This document shows, piece by piece, positions 12,055 through 19,978 of a DNA stretch of 64,000 bases (position 1 is its first letter; each line of letters begins with the position of its first letter). The notes under the pieces were generated by a model. The model was not told the origin of the DNA, searched no databases, and worked only from the letters and a program-made list of their open reading frames with translations. Both the position numbers and the translations under genes were made by a program. The DNA comes from Savagea serpentis. GTDB taxonomy: Bacteria > Bacillota > Bacilli > Bacillales_A > Planococcaceae. The stretch is from positions 96,191-160,190 of the forward strand of contig NZ_JADKPV010000006.1 of NCBI RefSeq assembly GCF_015351395.1, in the 5' to 3' direction.

Positions 12055-12410
12055 TTAAAATTTCCATTCGATTATTCCTGACGTTCGGGGTCATTGTTTT
12101 ACTTTCCGCCTGTCAAAGTAAGCCTTCCAACCTTGAATACTTCATTAAAGATTTAAATGATCAAACGATTTATGAAATTGTTGACGAAGCGGTGATTCAC
12201 CAATTTCAAACACAATTTCAGCACGCCTCACCTCTTCAAGATACGGTCGTGAAAAATATGGATTATGAGCTTCATATGCAAAAAGATGTTACGCCTTTTT
12301 ATATCGAAGAACCGTATATCATCTTCAGTCAAAAAGAAGAACTATTCATTAACGAACTCGTCTATCCAATAGAACCGATTCTTGAAGAAGCTATTGTGTA
12401 TGAACCTTAA
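12051..12410 (+). CDS. Small putative lipoprotein
   Basis: A 119-residue protein beginning with GTG at 12051, overlapping the previous stop by four bases. A signal peptide with lipobox LLSAC (cysteine about residue 21) predicts a membrane-anchored extracellular lipoprotein. The mature part is acidic and I recognise no domain. Coupling to a thioredoxin-like gene is the only functional hint. It ends at a bidirectional terminator. Confidence 0.7.
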   Translation: MIKISIRLFLTFGVIVLLSACQSKPSNLEYFIKDLNDQTIYEIVDEAVIHQFQTQFQHASPLQDTVVKNMDYELHMQKDVTPFYIEEPYIIFSQKEELFINELVYPIEPILEEAIVYEP

Positions 12411-12457
12411 AAAATCCTCATCTTGGAAAACAACACTTCCAACAGATGAGGATTTTT
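12410..12457. terminator. Bidirectional terminator
   Basis: Fourteen-base arms (AAAAATCCTCATCT with AGATGAGGATTTTT) around a 20-base loop, with A- and T-tracts on both sides. It lies between two convergent operons, the lipoprotein gene (+) and the siderophore ATPase (-), and can serve both. Confidence 0.88.
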
Positions 12458-12466
12458 AACGTTTCA

Positions 12467-13219
12467 TTAATAAATTGCAATCGGTCCATACGGTCCTTCG
12501 ATTACTTCTATTTTTGTTTCAAAAATGGACGTTAAAATTTCAGGGTCCATAATTTCTTCTACTGTTCCATAAGCCGCAATTTGACCGTCTTTCATCGCAC
12601 AAATGCGATCTGAATATTTCGCTGCAAAATTAATATCATGCATAACGGTTACAATCGTGCGACCGAATTCTTTTGCTGCCGCACGTAAATGTTCCATCAT
12701 TTGTACAGAACGGGCAATATCTAAGTTGTTGAGCGGCTCATCTAATAAGACATATTCCGTCTCTTGGCAAAGGACCATCGCAACGTAGGCACGCTGTCTT
12801 TGTCCGCCTGACAACTCATCCAAATAACGATTTTCTAACTCCGTTAAATCTAAAAAGTCGATATACTTCGAAATGATTGCTTCATCTTCTAGCGTCAATC
12901 GTCCATCCGAATAAGGGAAGCGACCAAATCCGACAAGTTGACGCACACTAAGTCGTGTAACGAAGTGATTTTCTTGGCGCAAAATCGTAATAATCTTCGC
13001 TAAGTCTTTCGATTTTGAAGAGCCGATATCCATATGCGCGACCGCAATTTGCCCTTCATCAATCGACAATAAGCGACCGATCATCATCAATGTGGTAGAC
13101 TTCCCCGCTCCGTTCGGACCGATTAACGAAGTGAACCCCGCTTTCGGAATTTCGATATTTAACGGACCGATTTTCACTTTTTCTGTATATTGTTTTTGAA
13201 CTTCTGTAAGTTTTATCAT
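12467..13219 (-). CDS. Siderophore ABC transporter ATPase (YclP-like)
   Basis: The ATP-binding subunit of a ferric-siderophore importer, 250 residues. Walker A is GPNGAGKST, the signature LSGGQRQR and Walker B YVLLDEPLNNLD, followed by the switch histidine in VMHDINFA. Its closest relatives in memory are YclP-type ATPases of the petrobactin importer. It is the last gene of a four-gene operon and overlaps the upstream permease by four bases. Confidence 0.88.
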   Translation of the reverse strand: MIKLTEVQKQYTEKVKIGPLNIEIPKAGFTSLIGPNGAGKSTTLMMIGRLLSIDEGQIAVAHMDIGSSKSKDLAKIITILRQENHFVTRLSVRQLVGFGRFPYSDGRLTLEDEAIISKYIDFLDLTELENRYLDELSGGQRQRAYVAMVLCQETEYVLLDEPLNNLDIARSVQMMEHLRAAAKEFGRTIVTVMHDINFAAKYSDRICAMKDGQIAAYGTVEEIMDPEILTSIFETKIEVIEGPYGPIAIY

Positions 13220-14283
13220 AGTGACCTCTTCCTTAATACGACAATTAAAAAGATAATCCCACCGAATAACTCAATGATGACAGATACGACCGCTTGTGAA
13301 TCGAAGACATGATACATTAAAAAATAAGCGCTCGTTAAAATACCGAATGCAAGTGCCAAAGCCATCGGGAATATGTAACGGTGATCATATGTCGGAGCGG
13401 CTTGATAACTCAATGTCGCCACTAAAAATCCGTAAAATGTTAAAGGTCCGATGAGCGATGTTGAAATAGACATGAGTACCGCAACGAGTACGAGAATGTA
13501 AATGATGCTCGCTTGATAATTCATCCCGAACGTCGTCGCAACATCACGTCCGAGCGATAAAACATTTAATTTTCGCGCAAAGAAAAATAACAAAATCGCA
13601 ATGACGAGAATGATCGGAATGACGATGGGAAAATACGAAGAATCGGCATTGTTCACTGAACCGAGTAAGCGCGCTTGCAATAAATCGAACTCGGACGGTG
13701 CGAGCAATTTACGCATGAATGTCGACACTGAACTTAAACCCGTTCCGATAATGATGCCGACGAGTAACATTAATTGCAAATCGCCATACTTTCCAGATAA
13801 AAGCCATCCGTATAAAATTAAACTCATACATACCATTAACACGACTTGGAATAAATAAGAACCGATTCCGACGAAATTAATGAGCGCTCCTGCCCCGAAG
13901 AAAAAGATTGTACCCGTTTGAATGACCGAATAGAGCGCTTCGAAACCAAGTAAAGACGGTGTAATGATGCGGTTATTCGTCACCGATTGAAACGATACGG
14001 TCGCTAAACTATGACAAACTGCCGCAATTAACATCGCGATTAACGCATCCACTCTTCTCATAACGACAGGGATAAAAGAGGGTGAACTGACAGGGACTGG
14101 ATTATTATAAACGAGTAAACCATAAGACGCCGTGAGACCCAATGCAATCAAAGAAATTAAGATGATCCAATAGCGTCTCGCATCTTTTTTCGTGCGAAAC
14201 GCTTTCGCAGAACGATTTGACTCATGCTTTTCAGAAGGCATTGCGATATGTTCTTGCTTCGTTGAATAAGGCATTGTACTCAT
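13216..14283 (-). CDS. Siderophore ABC transporter permease (YclO-like)
   Basis: A FecCD/BtuC-family permease, 355 residues. A charged cytoplasmic N-terminus of about 50 residues precedes many membrane segments. Family features are visible in GLSSVSTFMRKLL and in the segment before the last helices. It overlaps both neighbours by four bases (ATGA junctions), so translation is coupled. AGGAGGG precedes the ATG. The extended polar N-terminus is unusual for the family and may be a lineage feature. Confidence 0.87.
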   Translation of the reverse strand: MSTMPYSTKQEHIAMPSEKHESNRSAKAFRTKKDARRYWIILISLIALGLTASYGLLVYNNPVPVSSPSFIPVVMRRVDALIAMLIAAVCHSLATVSFQSVTNNRIITPSLLGFEALYSVIQTGTIFFFGAGALINFVGIGSYLFQVVLMVCMSLILYGWLLSGKYGDLQLMLLVGIIIGTGLSSVSTFMRKLLAPSEFDLLQARLLGSVNNADSSYFPIVIPIILVIAILLFFFARKLNVLSLGRDVATTFGMNYQASIIYILVLVAVLMSISTSLIGPLTFYGFLVATLSYQAAPTYDHRYIFPMALALAFGILTSAYFLMYHVFDSQAVVSVIIELFGGIIFLIVVLRKRSL

Positions 14284-15296
14284 GATACCCTCCTCGTTTT
14301 TCTTTGTCGTAATAAAATGACGATAAAGACGACAGCACCCATCGTTCCTAAAATTAAAGAAACTGGCACTTCAAACGGCATAATAATCGTTCGCGAAATA
14401 ATGTCAGACACCATGATCGTTCCCATGCCGATGACGCACACCCACGGTAAATTCGTCCGTAAATCATCGCCCCTAAAGAGTGACACGATATTCGGCACAA
14501 TGAGCCCGAGAAACGGTAAATTCCCAATGACTGCTGCAACCACTCCGACAGCGACCGCAATTAATGCATTCGCTAATAAAATCAAACCGTTGTAATTTAC
14601 CCCTAAACTTGTTGAAATATCTTCTCCTAAACCGGCTAAAGTCAATTTGTTCGCGTAAATAAAAATTAAAATCGTGACGATGACGATAATCCATAAATAT
14701 TCATAACGTCCTACTTGCACAGAAGTAAATGAACCGACGAACCAGTTCTCGACAACTTGCGACATTTGGAAAAACAAGCCTAAAAATGTTGACACAGACG
14801 AGATGACTGCCCCTAACATTAAACCGATAATCGGAACGATTAAAGAGGAGCGCAAACGAACGCGTCGTAAAAATAAAAAGAAAATCATTGTTCCAATGAA
14901 GGAAAATAAAATAGCGCCAGACATACGAAGTACTAAACTCGGTGCAGGGACAAGTAAGTAAACGAGTAAAAGTCCAAGACCCGCCCATTCAATCGTTCCT
15001 GTCGTCGTCGGTTCAACGAAGCGGTTTTGGGTAATGAGTTGCATAACGAGCCCTGCCATCGCCATCGCCGCACCTGTTAAAATTAAGGCGATCGTACGTG
15101 GCACTCGTGTAATAAAGAACATCTCCCAACCATCTTCTTGGCCCCGAATGTCGTACACGCCTGTAAATAATGAAATGACTGCCAAAATACTAACCACAAA
15201 GATGGCTAGTATAAAAGATTTCGTCCATATTTTACTCTGTTTAGAATAATGGAGCTGGGCGTCTTGCCCAGCTCCAGCGATCGCATGTTTTCGCAC
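14280..15296 (-). CDS. Siderophore ABC transporter permease (YclN-like)
   Basis: A second FecCD-family permease, 338 residues, which would form a heterodimer with the neighbouring permease. Typical elements are RVPRTIALILTGAAMAMAGL and FLGLIVPNIVSLFRGDDLR, the latter in the coupling region to the ATPase. It starts with GTG at 15294-15296 behind GGAG. It lies 20 bases after the binding-protein gene. Confidence 0.88.
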   Translation of the reverse strand: MRKHAIAGAGQDAQLHYSKQSKIWTKSFILAIFVVSILAVISLFTGVYDIRGQEDGWEMFFITRVPRTIALILTGAAMAMAGLVMQLITQNRFVEPTTTGTIEWAGLGLLLVYLLVPAPSLVLRMSGAILFSFIGTMIFFLFLRRVRLRSSLIVPIIGLMLGAVISSVSTFLGLFFQMSQVVENWFVGSFTSVQVGRYEYLWIIVIVTILIFIYANKLTLAGLGEDISTSLGVNYNGLILLANALIAVAVGVVAAVIGNLPFLGLIVPNIVSLFRGDDLRTNLPWVCVIGMGTIMVSDIISRTIIMPFEVPVSLILGTMGAVVFIVILLRQRKTRRVS

Positions 15297-15316
15297 GATT
15301 CGTTAACTCCTTTACA

Positions 15317-16336
15317 CTACTTCCCTAAAGAATCCGCCATGTTTTGGAAGATTTTCATAAATGTTTGTAGTGATTCGTTTGTGTACGTATCTGCTGGTGC
15401 GTATAATACGTGATTTTCTTTAATTGCTTTTGTATTTTGTAAAGCAGGTGCATTTTCAATCACATCTTTTGCAGGTACTGCGTCTTCTATTGAGCGAACT
15501 GCCGCATCGCGGTCTAAAACGAAGATCCAATCTGGATTACTTTGCGCAATCGCTTCAACAGACACTTCATCTCCTTGGTGATCTGCTGATGTATTTTTCA
15601 CTTCTAATGCGGGTACCCAACCAAAAATGTCAAACATTGGTCCCCATACACGGCCATGGCTCGGAGCTGAGAAACCGATATCTCCACCTGAAACGATAAC
15701 GCCCATCACTGTATCTTCTCCGTTATACGCTTCTTTTGCCGATGCGATTGTTTCGTCGAAGTCAGCGATTAATTTTTCTGCTTCTTCATTTTTGTCGAAG
15801 ATTTTTCCTAACATTGTCGTTGCGTCTTTTAAGCCGTTCACTAAGTTTTCACCTGGTGTTGCCGCTTCTTCTGAAACGTCGAAGCTTAAATCAATGACTG
15901 CTGCATTCGGTACTAATTTTTTAATATCTTCGTAATAACTTCCGAAACGTTGTCCAACGATGACGAGTTCTGGATCAACCGCTGCAATTTCTTCTAATTT
16001 CGGTTCACGGTGATTTCCGATATCGACTACCTTTTCATCCGCTACATATGGTGAATCTGCTGGCATGACTGCTTTTGGTACTGCTGCAAGTTCAATATTC
16101 CAATCCGCTAACGTTTCAAACGTACGGTTATCTAATGCGACCACTTTCTTCGGATTAACAGGTACTGTCACTGTTCCGTGTGCATCTTTCACTTCAACTG
16201 TTGTCACTTCTTCTGTTGCATCTTCTTTATCTTTCGGTTCTTCTGTTTCTTTATTTTTGTCATCACCTGAATTGGAACACGCTACTAAAAATACGGCCAA
16301 AACAGTTAACATAAGAAAAGCTTTAAAATTCTTCAT
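15317..16336 (-). CDS. Siderophore-binding lipoprotein (YclQ-like)
   Basis: The extracellular substrate-binding lipoprotein of the importer. The start at 16334-16336 (MKNFKAFLM) follows AGGAGAG by about nine bases and gives 339 residues; the frame extends to 16405 without a better site. The lipobox is FLVACSNS, then a long acidic linker (EETEEPKDKEDATEE) and a periplasmic-binding class III fold (KKVVALDNRTFETLADWNI). Relatives such as YclQ bind catecholate siderophores of the petrobactin type; the ligand here is inferred only. A Fur box lies about 85 bases upstream. Confidence 0.9.
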   Translation of the reverse strand: MKNFKAFLMLTVLAVFLVACSNSGDDKNKETEEPKDKEDATEEVTTVEVKDAHGTVTVPVNPKKVVALDNRTFETLADWNIELAAVPKAVMPADSPYVADEKVVDIGNHREPKLEEIAAVDPELVIVGQRFGSYYEDIKKLVPNAAVIDLSFDVSEEAATPGENLVNGLKDATTMLGKIFDKNEEAEKLIADFDETIASAKEAYNGEDTVMGVIVSGGDIGFSAPSHGRVWGPMFDIFGWVPALEVKNTSADHQGDEVSVEAIAQSNPDWIFVLDRDAAVRSIEDAVPAKDVIENAPALQNTKAIKENHVLYAPADTYTNESLQTFMKIFQNMADSLGK

Positions 16337-16419
16337 ATCCATAATCTCTCCTAGTTTGCATTTTAATGAGAACAAAGAACATTGCACGTCTGCACTCGTC
16401 ATCACTTCGTCTACTCAAC

Positions 16420-16444
16420 ATTCTCAATGATAATTATTCTCAAT
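16420..16444. promoter_or_regulatory. Fur box upstream of the siderophore importer
   Basis: The 25-base element contains TGATAATTATTCTCA (16428-16442), a 7-1-7 match to TGATAATNATTATCA with one mismatch, plus an overlapping outer half-site ATTCTCAAT. Iron-loaded Fur would repress the yclQNOP-like operon from here. Confidence 0.78.
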
Positions 16445-16555
16445 GGAATGTAAAAAATAGACCGACGCAATGTCGGTTTCTTTTGTTCACACCCTTATTG
16501 TAGAAAAGATTAAAGAAATACACTATGGACAAAATCACTTTACTTCTTCGAATTT

Positions 16556-16607
16556 AAAAAACAACATCTTCATTTTGTAGAGGTTAGACGCTACGAAGAT
16601 GTTGTTT
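16556..16607 (-). terminator. Terminator of the 5'-3' exonuclease gene
   Basis: ACAACATCTTC (16561-16571) and GAAGATGTTGT (16595-16605) form an 11-base stem. On the minus strand it runs into a T6 tract directly after the exonuclease stop. Confidence 0.85.
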
Positions 16608-16611
16608 GATG

Positions 16612-17496
16612 CTATTTCATTAAAGAATCACGGTAGCGTAAAACGAGCGAATATCCTGCTTCTTGAAAGGCTTTCGCAATGTGAGGCGTCCACTTTGGCA
16701 CACGCATTTCTTCTTCTTTTAACTCGATGTCTACTTCACAATGGATTGCAGCGAGCTTATACGATATGTGCAACATCTCTTCATCTGCTGAAAGCTTCGT
16801 TTGAACACCTTTCGTCAACTCTTCTCGGTTCGCTAGTACACCTTCAATCGAACCGTACGTTTGAATGAGCTTCGTCGCTGTTTTCGGGCCGATTCCTTTC
16901 ACGCCTGGATAACCGTCCGCATTATCTCCGATAAATGCTTTATAATCGATATATTGTTCGGGAGAAAATCCATATTCCTCGGTAAATCGCTCTTCCGTAT
17001 ATAAGTCATATTCGGAATATCCTTTTTTTACAATGGCGATCGTCACGTTCGGGCGCAGTAATTGGAATAAATCTTTATCTCCCGAGACGATTGTAATGTC
17101 ATACGTTTCGCTATATTTTTCGACAATCGAGCCGATCACATCGTCCGCTTCGATATTGACGAATCCTGTATTGTAGTAACCCATCTGTTTCGACGCTTCT
17201 CGTGTCATATCAAATTGTGGTACGAGTTCTGGCGCTGGCTCTGGTCGATGCGCTTTATAGCCTTCATAAATATCATTACGGAACGTCTTCGCTCCCATAT
17301 CCCAACAAACGACGAGATATTGAGGAGAAAATAATTTTTCCGCTGTCATGACGTGACGTAAATATCCTTGTACCGCATTCGTCGGCACACCCGCTTCATT
17401 CGGGAAAAAATTCCCCATCGCTGCCGTCGCAAAGTACGACCGGAACAATAACGCCATCCCGTCTACAATTAATAATCGCTCTTTCTGTTCATTCAT
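16612..17496 (-). CDS. ypcP: 5'-3' exonuclease/flap endonuclease (YpcP-like)
   Basis: A stand-alone PolA N-terminal-type 5'-3' exonuclease of 294 residues that can process flaps and RNA primers, complementing DNA polymerase I. Visible motifs are LLIVDGMALLFRSYF with the first metal aspartate, VNIEADDVIGS, IVSGDKDLFQLL, and the H3TH region GVKGIGPKTATKLI. It is monocistronic with its own terminator. Confidence 0.92.
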   Translation of the reverse strand: MNEQKERLLIVDGMALLFRSYFATAAMGNFFPNEAGVPTNAVQGYLRHVMTAEKLFSPQYLVVCWDMGAKTFRNDIYEGYKAHRPEPAPELVPQFDMTREASKQMGYYNTGFVNIEADDVIGSIVEKYSETYDITIVSGDKDLFQLLRPNVTIAIVKKGYSEYDLYTEERFTEEYGFSPEQYIDYKAFIGDNADGYPGVKGIGPKTATKLIQTYGSIEGVLANREELTKGVQTKLSADEEMLHISYKLAAIHCEVDIELKEEEMRVPKWTPHIAKAFQEAGYSLVLRYRDSLMK

Positions 17497-17567
17497 GCCA
17501 ATCCCTACCTCTTTCTATTATCTCGTCTAGTATACAGGAAGGTAGAGAGACAATCGAACGCTTCCAT

Positions 17568-17828
17568 TTAATTGAAAAATATACCGACAATGACAATTCC
17601 CGCAATGATAAGTCCTCCGATTGTTCCGACGAGTTCCACGACAAATTCCCCACGCTTCTTATTGAACTTCTCTTGAAAGCCATCAAGAAACTCCAAATCT
17701 TTTTGAAGTTCCGAAACTTCTTTTCTCAATGATTGCACTTCATGTTCTAACGTTTCAATTTGGGCTTGTTGATGAATGACGACAACTTCCGTTTCACGCG
17801 TCATCACTTCTGTACGCTCTCTTTCCAT
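17568..17828 (-). CDS. Small coiled-coil membrane protein
   Basis: An 86-residue protein whose frame stays open upstream to 18065, but the ATG at 17826-17828 follows AGGAG by nine bases. Residues 20-55 form a heptad-rich coiled coil (IETLEHEVQSLRKEVSELQ). A single C-terminal membrane helix follows (VGTIGGLIIAGIVIVGIFF). This tail-anchored layout suggests a membrane scaffold. I recognise no named family. It diverges from queH. Confidence 0.65.
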   Translation of the reverse strand: MERERTEVMTRETEVVVIHQQAQIETLEHEVQSLRKEVSELQKDLEFLDGFQEKFNKKRGEFVVELVGTIGGLIIAGIVIVGIFFN

Positions 17829-17933
17829 TCCGATCACTCCTATCGCTCTTTTCTTATGTACGAGCCATTTCACGGAAAGTTTCATCGCGCTGACATTTTT
17901 TATGTGTATAATGAAGAAAAAAGGAGAATCATT

Positions 17934-18686
17934 ATGAAGCAAGTTCACGATGTAGAGACGTATACTCGTAAAATGAAAAACCAAAAGATTAATTATGATA
18001 AAGTGTTGCGTCGGATGACAAAAGATTGGGAGAAAGAACAAATCAAGCCGAAAGTGTTGCTCCATTCGTGTTGTGCACCTTGCAGTACAGCTTCGCTCGA
18101 ATTTCTAGCTGAGCATGCAGACGTGACGATTTTCTTCTCGAATTCTAACATTCACCCGAAAAGCGAATACATGCGACGAGCGAATGAACAAAAGATGTTC
18201 ATCGAACAATTCAATGAACGAACAGGCCATTCTGTCGGCTTTAAAGAAGATGACTACCGCTCTGATCTCTTCTTTAAAAGAATGAAGGAAGAAGGATTGG
18301 CAGATGAGCCAGAAGGTGGCTTACGCTGTGCTTCTTGTTTCGATATGCGACTCGACCGTTCAGCAGAAATTGCTGAACGAGAGGGCTACGATTACTTCGG
18401 TAGCGCGATTACTTTATCGAAAAACAAAAATAGTCAGCTCATTAATGAGCTCGGCATTCGTGTTCAACAAAATTATACGCCGCGCTATTTACCGAGCGAC
18501 TTCAAAAAAAGCAACGGCTATCAACGCTCGATTGAAATGTGTAAAGAGTACGACGTCTTCCGTCAATGTTATTGCGGCTGCGCATTCGCTGCTGAAAAAC
18601 AAGGCATCGACTTACGTGAAGTGAATAAAGAAGCGATGCAATATGTAAAAGAACATGACCTTTCGATGAAAAAACCTGTGCGATAA
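17934..18686 (+). CDS. queH: Epoxyqueuosine reductase QueH
   Basis: QueH (formerly DUF208) reduces epoxyqueuosine to queuosine in tRNA and replaces the unrelated QueG. The 250-residue product has the expected cysteine motifs: HSCCAPCSTA (about residues 42-47), LRCASCFDMRL and QCYCGCAFA, which bind a 4Fe-4S cluster and a second metal site. I start it at the ATG at 17934 behind AAGGAG; the frame remains open to 17760. Its own terminator has been split by a mobile element right after the stop codon. Confidence 0.93.
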   Translation: MKQVHDVETYTRKMKNQKINYDKVLRRMTKDWEKEQIKPKVLLHSCCAPCSTASLEFLAEHADVTIFFSNSNIHPKSEYMRRANEQKMFIEQFNERTGHSVGFKEDDYRSDLFFKRMKEEGLADEPEGGLRCASCFDMRLDRSAEIAEREGYDYFGSAITLSKNKNSQLINELGIRVQQNYTPRYLPSDFKKSNGYQRSIEMCKEYDVFRQCYCGCAFAAEKQGIDLREVNKEAMQYVKEHDLSMKKPVR

Positions 18687-18689
18687 TTT
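18672..18689 (+). terminator. Left half of the split queH terminator
   Basis: AAACCTGTGCGA (18672-18683), overlapping the queH stop codon, plus loop bases TAATTT (18684-18689). The complementary arm TCGCACAGGTTT is found 3.8 kb away at 22451-22462. The two halves join to a perfect 12-base stem with a 6-base loop once the intervening element is removed. Confidence 0.75.
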
Positions 18690-18728
18690 ATAAAAGTACC
18701 CTATAAGATAGACACTTTAAAAAGTCTC
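18690..18728 (+). repeat. Left terminal inverted repeat of the IS3-type element
   Basis: An imperfect inverted match to 22407-22444; both contain GTACCC at the outer end and TTAAAAAG plus CTC at the inner end. Confidence 0.65.
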
Positions 18729-18810
18729 TCTTAGGGGGTACTTTTATTTATAATGAAAGAAATTGCGAACGGAGCTGATCAAAATGACGAAAATATTATT
18801 TACAGACTAA

Positions 18811-18905
18811 GAACAGAAATTTCAGCTTGTCCAATTCGTCATTGAAAAATACAGTTTAAATCGAATGGTGAGGTATGTTTGTGAATTAGTTGGCGTCTCT
18901 AGGTC
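18811..18905 (+). pseudogene. IS3-family (IS150 group) transposase fragment, left copy
   Basis: The stretch encodes, with frame breaks, VIEKYSLNRMVRYVCELVGVSR, which corresponds to the start of IS150-type OrfB (the motif before GYYRW). It nearly duplicates 21696-21790. No transposase core remains here. Confidence 0.7.
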
Positions 18906-18912
18906 TGTATTT

Positions 18913-19263
18913 CGCAACTGAAAAGTGAGCCACCAAAGAAATATGAGAAAGAGCAATTAGTAGCTATACCCGATTATGTAAGAGCGAAACGAGCATATGA
19001 TGTAGCCGTTTTACGAGGAGAGCAGGTGTCCGCACAAGACTTGCTACAAGTATCAAAAGGAATGGACCTAAAATTTATTGAAGGATTTGGCTCATCCTCG
19101 TTATCAGGCTTTTATGTTAAGTGATTGTGTTGTAGAAGATATCTTGTCCGAAAAGAACGCGAATTCTTTTTTAGTAGCTGTAGAAGTGCCAACAGAGCAA
19201 GGTGCTGTTTTTTACAATGACACATTCGGAGGTAAACAAATGAACATCTATAACTCCCAATAG
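18913..19263 (+). pseudogene. Unidentified decayed coding remnant
   Basis: One frame reads from about 18913 to a stop at 19123 (ending LSGFYVK), with coding-like segments such as QLVAIPDYVRAKRAYDVAVL and GEQVSAQDLLQVSKGMDLK. A second frame, opening with TTG at 19078, continues to 19263 (HPRYQAFMLSDCVVEDILSE ... FYNDTFGGKQMN). The two look like one protein joined by a frameshift around 19070-19080. I do not recognise the family. There is no start codon with a ribosome site, so I treat it as broken cargo between the IS remnants. Confidence 0.4.
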
Positions 19264-19287
19264 CTTGCAGTCACAGTCTGAGTAAAT

Positions 19288-19296
19288 AAAACGAAA
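19288..19296 (+). promoter_or_regulatory. Half-site AAACGAAAT upstream of the ArsR-like gene
   Basis: The sequence AAATAAAACGAAATTT here recurs, as an inverted repeat, at 19903-19950 upstream of the MFS gene. It is a candidate operator for the intervening regulator and lies 27 bases upstream of the candidate -35. Confidence 0.35.
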
Positions 19297-19322
19297 TTTT
19301 ATTATTTATCGGTAAAAATTAT

Positions 19323-19351
19323 TTGACGGAGTTTAAAAAATGTACTAGAGT
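19323..19351 (+). promoter_or_regulatory. Candidate promoter of the ArsR-like regulator
   Basis: TTGACG and TAGAGT with a 17-base spacer, 53 bases upstream of the ATG. The -35 matches five of six, the -10 four of six. Confidence 0.5.
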
Positions 19352-19404
19352 ATTAATCAACAAGAAAAATTAAAATATATTATTACTATGAAAGAAGGGA
19401 TTTA

Positions 19405-19836
19405 ATGAAAGATATTTTCTATATAGAAAACATCGATGATCTAAAAGTGATCAGTGACCCATTTAGAATTGAAATTTTAGTAAGTTTAGGTACGATTCCA
19501 CAGTCCGGTCAAGAGTTAGCAGAGAAAATGAATGTCAGTCGATCAAAAGTTCATTATCATTTAAAAGAACTAGAGAAGCATGGCTTTATTGAAGTAGTCA
19601 AACAAAATATTGTGAATGGGATTGTTCAAAAGTTTTATTTACCTGTAGCAAAAGTTTTTGTGCCAGACATTAATATATTTAGTGATGTTTTTTTTAATGA
19701 GTTTAAAGAAATCTTAATAAAAAAAGAAAAAATATCATCTTTTAAAAAAGATATATATGATGTGATTGAAAAATACAGTGAAAAAGAAGAGAAGAAAAAT
19801 ACGAAAAAAGTCAATATATACATCAAAGAATTTTAA
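19405..19836 (+). CDS. ArsR-like winged-helix transcriptional regulator
   Basis: A 143-residue protein with an ArsR/HTH_20-type winged helix in the first 75 residues: ISDPFRIEILVSLGTIPQSG, then recognition-helix region MNVSRSKVHYHLKELEKHGF. The C-terminal half is lysine-rich and lacks the metal-binding cysteines of classical ArsR proteins, so a non-metal ligand is likelier. AGAAGGGAT precedes the ATG. It lies just before an MFS exporter, which it probably controls. Confidence 0.8.
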   Translation: MKDIFYIENIDDLKVISDPFRIEILVSLGTIPQSGQELAEKMNVSRSKVHYHLKELEKHGFIEVVKQNIVNGIVQKFYLPVAKVFVPDINIFSDVFFNEFKEILIKKEKISSFKKDIYDVIEKYSEKEEKKNTKKVNIYIKEF

Positions 19837-19847
19837 TAGTAGTTATG

Positions 19848-19880
19848 TTTAAATACCTTCCAAAATGAAAGGTATTTAAA
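19848..19880 (+). terminator. Stem-loop after the ArsR-like gene
   Basis: A perfect 12-base stem (TTTAAATACCTT with AAGGTATTTAAA) around a 9-base loop lies 12 bases after the stop. It has only a weak T-tail, so it may terminate partially. Confidence 0.5.
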
Positions 19881-19902
19881 ATTGCATAACGGTCAAATAA
19901 AA

Positions 19903-19950
19903 CAAAACGAAATTAATTTACATTACGGTTTGATTTATTATTTCGTTTTG
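19903..19950. promoter_or_regulatory. Inverted repeat, candidate operator of the MFS gene
   Basis: CAAAACGAAAT (19903-19913) and ATTTCGTTTTG (19940-19950) are perfect 11-base arms 26 bases apart, just upstream of the MFS gene. The same AAACGAAAT word occurs once upstream of the regulator gene. Confidence 0.5.
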
Positions 19951-19978
19951 CAAAAAAAGGGGAAGGTGTGTGGAATAG

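Noticed and set aside
19405..19836. Metal-sensing ArsR repressor
   Set aside because: The protein has no cysteines or histidine cluster in the positions needed for metal binding; only the DNA-binding fold is ArsR-like.
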